NCBI GenBank assembly: GCA_037974665.1
Contig: CM075767.1
Location: 19,050,840-19,114,839 of the forward strand
Length of the DNA stretch: 64,000 nucleotides
Reading direction: 5' to 3'
Source of the DNA: Ehretia macrophylla
Lineage: Eukaryota > Streptophyta > Magnoliopsida > Boraginales > Ehretiaceae
Shown here in pieces: positions 1 through 11,400 of this stretch (positions are counted from its first letter, which is position 1; each line of letters opens with the position of its first letter). A program made the position numbers and the translations under genes. The notes below the pieces were generated by a model. That model made no database searches and was not told where the DNA came from. It saw only the letters and a list, made by a program, of their open reading frames with translations.

Positions 1-2460
1 CATGTAAGAATTGTGTGGACGCAATTAGTTTTAAGGGGGAGAGGATGTGACGCCCGAGATTTAGCCATGCATTCAATTACTGCTGCATCCCTTGTTGCGC
101 ATTTTCTTCTGTGCTTTACTAACTGCCTTCTTTAGCTACTATTCACTCCGTTTTCAAACTACATTCTATTAGTGAATTAACATTTTTATTAAATCATATT
201 AATTGTTAGAGTAGTGCGAAAAATGTGCAATTGAGCTAGAGGCGATAGGAGAGCTCGTTTAGAAAGTGGTTTTAGTAGTTAAATGAATAGTGTTACGTAA
301 TAAACTTAGAGATTTAAATAACTAACATTACATTTCACCTTAGACTCGTTTTTAAGTCAATAACGCGCATTCTAGTGACCTTTTAAATATCCAAACTTGA
401 CCCCACCCAATTATGCACCATATATTATACACCTTAGCTCATAACTAGCAAAGAACAAAACAAAAAAATGCTGAAAAGCACTGTGCAACAGCCGAGAGCA
501 GCTAGGAGATGAGAAAATTGATTTTTTGCTCTTCAACTCTTCACTTCAAGCCAAGCCAAGCCTAGAGCAAGTAGTTTAAGGTGTGTGCAAGCTTCCTAGG
601 TGCTCCTACACACATTGGTGAGGGATTTCACAGCATATTCTCGCATTTTAAAATAGTTGTCAATTTCTTGATTTGTTGAAAATGTGACCAAATGCTATTG
701 TATTGATTATCTATGCTATTATACCTTGTATATGAGTGCTAGAGAACATATTTGAGTGATTATTTCGCTTTTTAAACGGTTAGAATCGTTAGTTTGATTT
801 ATGAGGTAAATAGTGACGTTTTTCTAGGGTTTTGTGTAATTGCACATATTATCTTGATTCAACACTCCTAATAGATGCCTTATGTGCTAATGATGGTAGT
901 CTAATAGCCTCGTACACTTGAATTGCTCTAAAAACGCATAAAACGTGAAATAGCCAACTTTAACAAAGGGGTTTCGGGGTTAATGTGAATCTGGGTAGAT
1001 TTGGGCTTCACTTTTAGAATCCTTAGGCTACCTAGGTACTATAGAAGGTTTGCTAACCTTTGTTTGAAGCCCGGCTGAGGTATGTGTAGTTTAAAGCTAT
1101 AAGAGGGAATTTGGGGCTTTCGGGGAAATTGCGGGCATTTGAATAAGTTTGAGGGTTGAAAGGGTTCCTTGAGGGTTAGTTAGAAGGTTGGTATAGCTTC
1201 CCTTTGAATTTGAATCATTAACTTTGGTTTGGAAGAGAAATAGCTTGAATAACAAAGGAGTTTAGGTACAATTTCGGTTGTCTCACGCTTCTAAGTCCAT
1301 GGCATGACTTCTTAAGTGTTTAAATATGGTTTCAAGTTGATTTGGAGCTTTCGGTATGATTCTATACTTATCTTGTATATGTCCCTTTGTAAAACTGCTT
1401 AATTGCTTGTATAATTGCTTCAATTCTAACTACATTGAGGTCAACCTACTTTGTTGATCCTCCTACGTGTTATTGCTTATATTATTGATATTAACTTGCC
1501 ATTGTAAAGTGCATTGCATAGTAGTTGCGCAACCATAGTGTCAATGGCGGATGTGTTGAATATCGGCTAGGCGGCAGAGGGCTTGCCAGTGGATATTCAA
1601 ACTCCGTGCTCTATTCCCTCACTTGCCTGGTCCGGAGATTGCCAGGGGGTGTTGGGTTGTAGGATTATTAGGGTACATCCGGAGTACACCCACTGGAGTG
1701 TTTGGGATTATGCCGGCTTATCGTTATCGTGATCGTGTTCGTGGTTCGTGGATTGAAGATTTGGTGTTAGGGTAAAGTGAAGTGTATCCTTTTTAATGTG
1801 TGGTTATTTAAGCTATCGTTACTTCTTAAATTGTTTTATTACTATTGTTGATTAACTGTTTTAATTGTTGCATTGCACGCCCTGGGAGACTTTATCCCTC
1901 ACTAGGCAACAGTGGTTGCTCATACCTCGATATATGTTTCAGGATGTGCTGAGGGTGATCCCCAGCTAGTTGAGGTGATAGTAGAAGAGGAAGAAGTCCA
2001 GACTGATCCTTTACCTTAGTTGCTGTGCCTGTTAGCTTGAGGTGGTTTATGTTCTTGCTGCTATGTGGAAGACTCATTTGTTATCTTATGTTCTATTTAG
2101 TAGCCTAAGGGCTATGTATATGCTTGTTGTGCAAAGTTGAAAAATAGTTGGTTGTGGTGTAGATTTGGAAGCCTATATATTGTAATAACTTATGTTACTG
2201 TTTTAATTACCTTGCATGCTTGGAAGTGAATGTTGTAACTCTAGCCACTAGCATGCTTGTGTGTTTTGGGACTATTGTATGCTTCAAGGCTCGGATGGCC
2301 TTGAACCTTTGTTGTTTAATTATGAAAATCTCGTCTTATCTTGTTGAGGCTTGATTTGAGTGTTTACAGGTTTTCAGAATGTCTACGGTACAGGGGAGAC
2401 TCTGTCCGTGTGTCGAGTCCGAACTTAACCTTTAGCTTGGGGTGAGGTCGGGGCATTACA
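1..2460 (+). mobile_element. Ty3/gypsy 3' LTR with internal tail
   Basis: Bases 1-45 look like the last internal bases of an LTR retrotransposon, ending in a purine-rich tract (AAGGGGGAGAGGA). An LTR then runs from TGTGACGCCCGAG (46) to GGGGCATTACA (2460), about 2.4 kb, with TGT...ACA ends. This length and these ends are typical of large plant Ty3/gypsy LTRs. The body of the element would lie to the left, outside the window. The next base on the right is already inside a copia gag, so the element inserted into an older copia; GTGGC at 2461-2465 may be the right target duplication. No coding is visible in the LTR. Treated as a fossil; its age cannot be judged because the partner LTR is not in the window. 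Confidence 0.8.
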
Positions 2461-3608
2461 GTGGCATCAGGGGAAGGAGAAATATGAGAGACCTCAAGCT
2501 GTTTTTCTTCTTGGAGAACGAGAGCATAGGTCTTATTAATGTTGGGTAGAGGAGACATCAAGAGGATTTGGCCACGGACAGCAGAGTAGGAATCATGAAG
2601 ACCTATTAAAAATTGGATTACCCGTTCTTCCTGGTCGCGATCGATGATAGATTTTATCGCACCACAAGAACAGGAAGGGATTGGATGGTATGAGGCCAAT
2701 TCGTCCCATAAAGCTTTGAGTTTATTAAAGTAAGCAGCAACAGACAGTTGTTGCTGTTGCATAGAAGAGATATCACGACGGATTTGGAAGATTCGAGGAT
2801 AATTGCTGTGAGAAAATCTCTCTTGAAGATCAAGCCAAACAGCGGAAGCACTATCCATATAGATAATGCTATCGGCTATGTCAGGATCGATAGAATTCAA
2901 GAGCCAAGAGATAACCATGTCGTTGCAACGTTGCCATAAGGCGTAGTCAGTTTGGTGGCTTTTTGCATCTGGGCATGGCAGAGTGTCATTGATGAAGCTT
3001 AATTTGTTTTTGGCGGATAGGGCCATGCGCATAGCCCTGCTCCAGGTAGAATAGTTATCACCTGTTAAGAGATGAGAGACCAAGATAGTTCCAGGATTGT
3101 CAGAATTATGAAGGTAGTAAGGGTGGGAAGATTCGTTGGTGGACATTTCGAAAGATGGTGTAGTGACGGGTTTTGGTGCTGTATGAGATAGGTCTGCCAT
3201 GTTACTCTTTTTTTTTGTGGTTGGTTTTTGTGATTCGGAAAAGAACGAAAAGGACAGAAGAAGAAAGAGATAGTAAAGGCTTTGGGTGATTGATTAAGGT
3301 GCGGACATGAACCAAGAAGGAAGAAAGAAAAGATTAGAAAAAGAAATTGTTGATGAGCAACGTGCAGACTATGGAACAATGCAGCGCAGGAATGTTTTTT
3401 AGAAACACCTTGTCTAATACCATGTAAATAATATCCCAGGAAAAGTTATGTTTCATTGATCGTATAATACAAAGATATAGAAGATTACAACATATGTCCT
3501 AATTCTATAAAGGAAATAATTTTACAATTTTGGTAAAACGAAAAACTTGGGGCTAAAGAAAAGCTTTGACTAAAATAATTTCTTGCCTATTGACAAGGGT
3601 CATCAACA
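2461..3608 (-). mobile_element. Ty1/copia 5' part (LTR, PBS, gag), interrupted
   Basis: Read on the minus strand this is the 5' end of a copia element. A short LTR (3423-3608, about 186 bp, TGTTGATGACC...TTTACA) is followed by a primer-binding site (TGGTATTAGACA, about 3411-3422). A gag reading frame then starts at 3200 and resembles the plant UBN2/Retrotran_gag_3 family (LTGDNYSTWSRAM near residue 47). The frame ends where the Ty3 LTR begins at 2460, so the rest of this element lies beyond the Ty3 insertion or is lost. It is a broken fossil and older than the Ty3 element that interrupts it. Confidence 0.75.
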
Positions 3609-5030
3609 GACAGTTACAGTGAATTAAAGTGTCAAGTGTATAATATCTTTTGTGTGATGTTTTTTTAAGGGCTTCCATATAAAGCATATAATATATAATA
3701 TCACTTTGAAAGCATGTATATTAAGGTATTCTAATTTTAAATCAAGTACTTGAGTATTATTTTAAGTGGATTATTCCATAATACATAAAAGGAAGACAAA
3801 CCTCACATTCCTGATATTGGCTATCTAATACTAATGTTGCTGACAAATTTCATAGTCAATTGATTGAATGGTTATATTATTTAATTTTTATCAAATTTAA
3901 GGGTTTCATGAAAGAACACTATTCTAGAACTCTTTCATGATAAAAGTGAAATATGTTGATGACGTATTTTAGTAGTGCATGATTTTGCAATTATAATTAT
4001 TAAGGGAGAAAGTTCATTGATATTTACATCTCAATCAGGTGTGGTATATAGTTTCACTTGTGTGATACAAGTCTAATGACAAAAAAGAAATAAAGTTTAA
4101 AATATCAAGTGAACTTTAAGCTTAGTGGTTGTAATATATCTGTCTGATTATGTGCTCACACATGTAAACATATGTATTTTTGTTGAGAAGGTTATAAAGA
4201 ATCATGCTTGAAATGCATTTTATTGGCATTTATATATGTGACAGTTTGAGTGTGAGCATGATGTATATGAAATAAATCTCCCTTAAAGATATGAGATAAA
4301 CCAATGATATAAAGTTTATTGTCTCCTAAAGTAAAGTCCTTTAAGGTTGGGGATCTATAAAGGGATTGAAATGCTTTAATAGCATTTGATTGATGAGAAT
4401 TTTTCTATTCCTTACATGCTCATATTCTTAAATTGTGTTTTTATATAGAGATGAAATTAATGAAATCTTTCTCTTATGTAAGTTGAAAATTCAATAGTTC
4501 TAAACTTGAATATGTTGATGGGTTATAAAGGCATAAGCTATGAATATTTATTGCCAATAAGTGTTTAAGGTAAAGTTGTGTATTTGGTATGCTTATGCAA
4601 GTGTAAGCAGGTTATACACTTAGATTAATGCTTCAATTGAAATGCTTTAGGTTAGAAGCGTAAAGTGTAAGGGTATAGTTTATTTTTAGTAATTTACAGT
4701 ATATTAAAGTTTTGTTCCTATCATATTTATGTTGTGATCACTATTTTATGTATACGTAGATAAAGTTATTATGAGCTCACGCAGGTTCAAAATTTTATAT
4801 CTCTAGATATACAGTTACAGATTTCATTATTGAAGTGGCTTTGAATTAGAAGCACTAAAGGGGGTTTGCCCAAATAAAGTTTAACGACTATTATGGTTCG
4901 ATATTGATGTACTTGTTGGACTGAATTTTGGATTGAGATGTTTATTTTGTGGCCACCAAAGTTGTTTTCAACTCCAGAGTATTTTCGTGAAATAAAATAA
5001 TTTCAAACTATAAAATCAATCAGTGTTGCC
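3609..5030. other. Non-coding stretch, possible eroded LTR-element interior
   Basis: No reading frame, splice-consistent exon or RNA gene can be recognised. The stretch ends in a purine tract and an LTR-like sequence (see 5031-5461), so it may be the decayed interior of a non-coding LTR element, but nothing inside it proves this. Confidence 0.3.
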
Positions 5031-5461
5031 CAAGTGGGAGACTGTTTGAATTTTTTAAATTATGGGTTACTACTGATTGGGTATTTTTTTATTTTCGAAA
5101 AACGGGTTGAGGTTGATCGGTAAAGCCCAAAGCATAATTTATAGTGATCTACTCCAGTTGGCCTAGGTCCGACTCTTGAATATTATTTTATTTAGTGGTA
5201 TGGTATGTAATGTGCAGAGCCTGTTTTAATATTAAGGTATCTTGATAGAAGATGTAATACAGTTTTTAGGCTAGGCCCTTTCTCCCAACCAGAATACTGA
5301 TAATCTATAAATAATAGGCTATCAGGGTTGGCATGCCCCATTGAGAGCCACCATATAGAAGTTGGAGGGGAGAGGGATTACCTAGTCTAGGCATGTCTAC
5401 CATAACACGTCGCTCAAGTTTTCATGCAGGATTATGGTTTCTTTAGGAAATTCCTGCAACA
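5031..5461 (+). mobile_element. Probable copia-type 3' LTR remnant with PPT
   Basis: A purine tract (AAGTGGGAGAC) is followed at 5043 by TGTTTGAA, the usual arrangement at the 3' end of plant copia elements. A TATA-like box (CTATAAATAA) lies near 5305-5316, as expected in an LTR promoter. The sequence can be read as an LTR ending at ...CCTGCAACA (5461). No matching 5' LTR is present, so the right border is a guess. Fossil. Confidence 0.45.
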
Positions 5462-5628
5462 AATAAATGTGCATGACATGGATTAACGATATGTTTCAAA
5501 TCTCAAGATTGATATGTAGTTTCAATGGCTTCATATAAAGGTACAGTTTCGATTTAATCAACTTAATTATATTAATTGCAGTAGTGTTTTATTTTATGAT
5601 ATTAGATTCTTTAATTTTAACAGTAAAT

Positions 5629-6570
5629 GCATTCTCTATTTATATCTTTCCATGCATTCGTAACTCGTTTGCAAAACTCCAATAGAGCATCTTCCTTTAA
5701 GGTACCATACTCGTTCATGTAACTTTTAACAGCTAATGCCACATGTCCTCTCTCTGTCTCAAACTGCATATTATATTAGATCAGTATGTGACAATCAGTG
5801 GCAAAATGGTAAAATTGACTGGTGAAACTTAGTGGTAATCTCTTCTTGTTTGAAAAGATTATCAAGAACTAAGCCCTTGTGTTTCTTCAAACCATCTTAA
5901 CTATCATTCCCTTACTTTTAATTAGAGAGTGTTGTAAGCTTATCCAAATAGAGAGGTAGAGACATTATTTGGAATAGAGTAAACGACTTAACATCACATG
6001 TGTTTTGTCAAAAGTGTATAATATTCTCTTATGTTTTTATAAATAAGTTGATTACTCTCCTGTGTTTTAAAAATGAAGTTGAATATCCCACTGTGTTCAA
6101 GCTGATTATCCCCTTGTGTTTTATAAACATAGATGAATATCCTTTGCATTTTTACTAACGAAGCTGAATGCCCGCTTCTGTTAGAAAAATCATTCATTTT
6201 AATAGAGGTATTCAATTACGCTTTTAAAACATAGGGGTATTAGATCAGCTATATTTTTAAAACACAGTGGGGTAATCATCTTATTTATATAAAACATGAG
6301 GGTATTGTGCACTTTTAACAAGACAAATAAGGATGTTAAGTCATTTACTCTTTGGATTAAAATCAACTTCTTTCTTCTTGGTAAAAGAATAGAGGACGTG
6401 TCTTGTTATTTTAAAACATAGATTTTTAATCACATATAAGAGAATAATCAAACCATATGTCGTATCATAGGAGATAATAGAATTCTTATTAAACTATTTC
6501 ATGTTCAACTTTTTTTTTTTCATTTAGCATATCATTACCGGTAATTGAATTAGTATGTTCTTCTGTTTTA
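5629..6570 (-). pseudogene. Terpene synthase fragment (last exon + intron 6)
   Basis: Bases 5629-5763 match the start of the last exon of the intact TPS gene (8490-12453) closely. They read ERGHVALAVKSYMNEYG and then [12 protein letters not shown] on the minus strand, without a stop. The homology continues through the whole of intron 6 and stops at 6570, right at the position of the exon 6 splice donor in the intact gene. Exons 1-6 and the 3' half of exon 7 are missing. A 374-bp MITE (5977-6350) lies inside. Relative to the intact copy, about 600 bp of intron (the part holding another MITE) is absent. It is a non-functional segmental duplication in the same orientation, 3 kb from the parent-like gene. 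Confidence 0.85.
5977..6350. mobile_element. MITE, Mutator-like (9-bp TSD, ~80-bp TIRs)
   Basis: The ends are inverted repeats: GAGTAAACGACTTAACATC at the left, and the reverse complement of the right end reads GAGTAAATGACTTAACATC. The similarity extends about 80 bp inward. The flanks are TTTGGAATA (5968-5976) and TTTGGATTA (6351-6359), a 9-bp duplication with one mismatch. The paralogous intron of the intact TPS gene has a single TTTCGATTA at 8990-8998 and no element, which confirms the insertion. The 9-bp duplication suits the Mutator superfamily. No coding capacity. Confidence 0.85.
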
Positions 6571-8447
6571 GAAACCCTTTCAATAAGTAATTACCATGCA
6601 TTCAATTCCTTCTATCTAAATCATACCGATTGAGCTAGAGTGATGGATATGGTCGTCAAACTCTATTACTCAATCATATATTCAAATCTATTTAATTAGT
6701 AATTTATGAATAATTCGTGGAACAACTTCCACTATTCTTGGCCAAAGATTTCCAGTTACTTGATTAGTAGATCGCATAGGATGCTTAATTGATAGATTCC
6801 GTATCTTTACACACTTATCTCTATGTCGGAATAGATCGTAACCACTGAGTATAATATCTAATCCTTGATTAGGACTAGCTTAATTATACTAGCAAATTAC
6901 GGTATTCCTAACACAGGATAATTGTGGTGTCTCACGTCTAAGGGTTAATCACACTATTACATTGTGCAATGAGTTTTTGACTAATCCATGTAATTCGTTG
7001 TACCAACGGTCATGTTTAGTCACTTGTTCTCAACAACCATTTATACATCTAGTTTTACAATATGAGACTAATCATCCAAATCAATATCTCCTATTATTTG
7101 GATAGTATACTATAATTCAATCTAATCGGATAAACTAACACCCAATTAATTTATTCTACAATGGGGGACTACTTTTATATTATATTTATGAATATTAATT
7201 GTGTCACTCATATTCTTACTTTTAAGAATATAATATATAAATATTATTCTATGAACTTTTATTTAAATTAATTGTATTAATAATAATAATTTAAATAAAC
7301 TGCCTACATTAAATAAATTATACAATCTAACAATGCACAAAATAACATATTAAGGATACGTCTAGATTCACGAGGATAAGGATAATATAGAAAATCAAAG
7401 GATTAAAACCCGGATATATCTGCCCCCGTTCCTGACTATATTGATAGTATGTGCCATTATACAAGACTATGAGGTGGTGAAGCATCTTATCAAGACTTCA
7501 AAAATAGAGTATTAATACATGAGCCACAATCTATAGTCAGACTCCGTCAACTGAATTTTCATGTTAGGAAAACAATTTCACATTAGCTATGCATAATTGT
7601 AACTCATGGCGACATTGATAAATATCTCGATTCCTTAGTCCGAATTGGTAATTAATCAATTGCTCATGGTCATAGCTATTGCATGTATTGAACTGAGAAA
7701 ACCATATTAACAAGAGGTAAAAAGAATTACTTCACTCTTGTTCCGCTAGTGGTCAAACAAAACCTAAAAATGTTCATGGGAAAAAGATGATGATCATTAG
7801 AGGGCATGGACATTTTGGACCCGTTCACTGTAAATTGATAATTGGTTGATAATTGTCATCTTCACGAAATACTAGTTTGATTAATAATCAACTCTAGCTT
7901 CGATCAAGGTCTTAGTTTTTCAGATAATGAATTAGATTTGAATCAACTTAAGTCCATGTGACAACAGGATTAACTTAAAACACAAAATCAAAAGATTTCT
8001 ACAAATAATCTTTCATTAGCCTTGCAAAAGAAAAAAATAACTCTAATAACTCACACACCTTGGTTATATGATCTTTGTACTCTACTACTTTCTTTACCTT
8101 CTCTACCTTATCTATTCTAGTCCTTTTCCAATGTCTCCATCGTCAATTCTCTCTCCAGCATCAAAGTTTTATTGTACAACTGAACTACTAACACTAGTAA
8201 TACAATTTAATTTTTGGTTTTCGATAGATGATATCAAAGAGTACCTAATTTTTATTCGATTTGCACGATAATTGAAATACATCCAACATATAATTGCCAA
8301 GTGCATACTAACTTGCGCGATATAAAAACTGAGATAAGTAATATGTTAAAATTTTATTCAATTTTCTTGAGCTTATGAAATAAAAGAGGTCCAAATTTTT
8401 ATTTGGAATACTTAAAATACATTGTCACAACGTACACTACATTATGC
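6571..8447. other. Intergenic, nothing recognised
   Basis: AT-rich DNA with no exon-like, RNA-like or terminal-repeat structure that I can support. Short open frames here (for example 8068-8271) have no recognisable motifs. Confidence 0.4.
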
Positions 8448-8453
8448 TTTATT
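8448..8453 (-). terminator. Poly(A) signal of the TPS gene
   Basis: AATAAA on the minus strand, about 37-42 nt after the stop codon of the intact terpene synthase gene. This is a plausible near-upstream element for plant polyadenylation. Confidence 0.45.
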
Positions 8454-8489
8454 GGCATACAAATATGATAATGAACCAAGGAGTATAAA

Positions 8490-11400
8490 TCATTCATTCA
8501 CAGGGTTGACAAGAACCAGGTAAATGATTTTTTCAAGCCTGGTCTTGGAATGAGTATACCCATCGTTATCTTTATATATGGTATTTAATACTCGAGTCAA
8601 ATAGTCAATTCGCGTGAGGAATTGCATTTGTACAACAATGGGGTCAAGGCATTCTCTGTTTATATCTTTCCATGCATTTGTAACTTGCTTGTGAAGCTCT
8701 ACGAGAGCATCTTCCTTTGAGGTACAATATTCATTCATATAAATTTCAACTGCTGATGCCACATGTCCTCTTTCTTGCTCAAACTGCATATTATACTAGA
8801 TCAGTATGTGACAATCAGTGACAAAATGGTAAAATTAACTCCTGAAACTTTAGTGGTAATCTCTTCTTCTTTGAAAAGATAATCAAGAACGAAGCCCTTG
8901 TGTTTCTTGAAGCCATCTTAACTATCCTTCCTTTAGTTTTCGTTGGAGAGTGTAATAAGCTTATCAAAATAAAGAGTAGAGGCACTATATTTCGATTAAA
9001 ATTGACTTCTTTCTTCTTGGTTAAAGAATGGAAAACATGAATTTTTATTTAAAACATAGATTTTAAATCACATAAGAGAATAATCAAACTATATCTCATA
9101 TCATACGAGATAATGGAATTCTTATTAAAATCTTTCATGTTCAACTTTTACATTTATGTGAGCTAACTTATAATTGTTATCATTTATTATTCTTCAGTAA
9201 ACCTATAATTCCTATGTCATGCAGTAAATAAATATAACTTGTACCAAGATAATATAGGATTAATATCACTTTTGGTCCCTTATCTTTAACCCTATTGACG
9301 ATGTGATTCTTTATCTTCAAAAGTGATAGATTTCAGTCTCTTATCTTTTCAAATTGGGACACTAGACAAATGCGTTTGCCGTCAAATTTTTAATGGATTC
9401 ACATAAAAGGACTAACGATGTCCCAACTTTAAAAGATAAGTGACTGAATATATCACTTTTGAATATAAGAGATCATATTGTCAATGAGGTTAAAGATAAG
9501 GGACCAAAAGTGGTATTAATCCTAAATTAAATTTAATTAGGATGCACCAAAATTGGATGATAATAATGACAAAGAATAAGCAGGAATTAATAATTTCAAA
9601 TTAAGTGATAGAAAATGATTGTGGCGGACGTAATTAAGTACTTACTAAATGCTTTTTGGACTATAAGTGAAATTTTCCCCAAATAGGCTACTTAACTTTA
9701 ATTTTCATTTGGATGCCAATGAAAACAACATATGGTACCGAAAAAACATTTCAAATATTTCATTTAGTATATTGTTACCGGTAATTGTATTAGCATGTTC
9801 ATCTGTTTTACCTCGTGGCTTTCCATGTCATTCATTAATCTGGCAATTACTGATGAAGCTCGAATAATTAGAGGTTCACTTGATACCCATTCGAAGACCT
9901 CTTGAGTTAGTATGTCTCCCATTCCAACAAATGAAGTTGTTGCAAACACCATGTAAGCCGCTGATACAAGTGCAACCTTCATATACTCCTCGAATTTCGG
10001 AACATAGTTCGTATGATACCATTTAGCCTCTTCAAAATATGCTCTAGTTAATTTCTTCATCTGAAAATTAATTGAAATAAATGGGAATCAAATATAGTTC
10101 ATTGCTAATTTATGGAAGAGGCTGATTTATAAAAAGGATGCAATATTATAATCCTAACCTCTTCTATTGCATAGTATGTGGCGTATGATTTGCCTTGCTT
10201 GGCCAATTCTTGGTCTATGTCAGTGTAAACATCAAGTAGCGCAAGATAACAATGTCTCATGTATGACGGCAGTTGATGTGTGGCGGAAATATTCCAACTG
10301 CAAATCAAGTTGAAAATGATAAGAGATTTGAATTAAGCTCAATTGGTAAAAATCTTGGGGGTGTAACTAAAGGTCGTCAGTTTGAGTCCTCTCAAGGTCG
10401 CTGGAGGTTTACTCGGTAGTTAACTTTAGGGTTCCATAAGATTAGTCGAGCAAAACTCGGATACCTATAGATTTTTTTTTTTTTAAAGAAAGAAGGGATT
10501 TGAATTAACCTCTCAATCGCATCTGTAAAAAGTTGAAGTTCGTCAAATGCTCCGTATATATCGTAAATGTCATCAATAATGGAAGTCATACCCATTACTT
10601 TGGTCAATATTCTCCTACCAACACAATATTGAGGCTCAAAATAAGCTTCTATTATCCAATAGTATAATTCTACCAATTTGTCTCTTGCGAAAGGGAAACT
10701 TTTGGGGACATCCAAATCTTTCCACCACCTAAAAATTATAAAAGTGTTATTGAATATACAACTAAAATACTTTATTCAACTCAAAGTTTATTACTGGTCA
10801 AGAAATTTAATTACCTTGTAATACGACTTAGTTCTTTTTGGTGCATCTGTTGCAATATGTTGAAGTCCAATTTGGCAAACTTAAGTAATACATTGTTATG
10901 TAGTTCATCTTCTTGGTATATTAATATGTACTCTCTCGCTCCAAGTCTTGGCATCGTCAATCTAATTGGAGTCTTAAGAGCTATAATGACTTGTGCTGCA
11001 AGAAAATTGCTCAAGTTGGACACCGTGGACTCAAGGTGAGTGGTGGTGAATGTTAGTGCTTCCTCAAGAATATCTTCTCCATGGACTATAAGATGAGCTG
11101 CCTCATACAAGCTTAGAATTCCTCGAACGTTGCTTGATAGAGCTTCATCGAATTTTCCCTTCGTGTCCTTGAATTTGTTGAACACGTCTGATTCAAAACC
11201 AAAAACTTGATTTGAGATAAGAAAGGGGCCATGCATGAAAAATATTTAAGGGAACAAACTAATATACCTCCATAATTTTGGTTACGCACGGTGCACATAT
11301 CAATGTGGCTCCACATGCAAGTTGCGTCAAGTATTTAGAAACGTCTATATATGCGTCAAGTATTTAGAAACGTCTATATATAAACTCGTTGTCTAATAAA

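Noticed and set aside
2364-2475. Last ~35 codons of the gag reading frame (from 2364)
   Set aside because: These codons are read from the Ty3 LTR and are not part of the gag homology.
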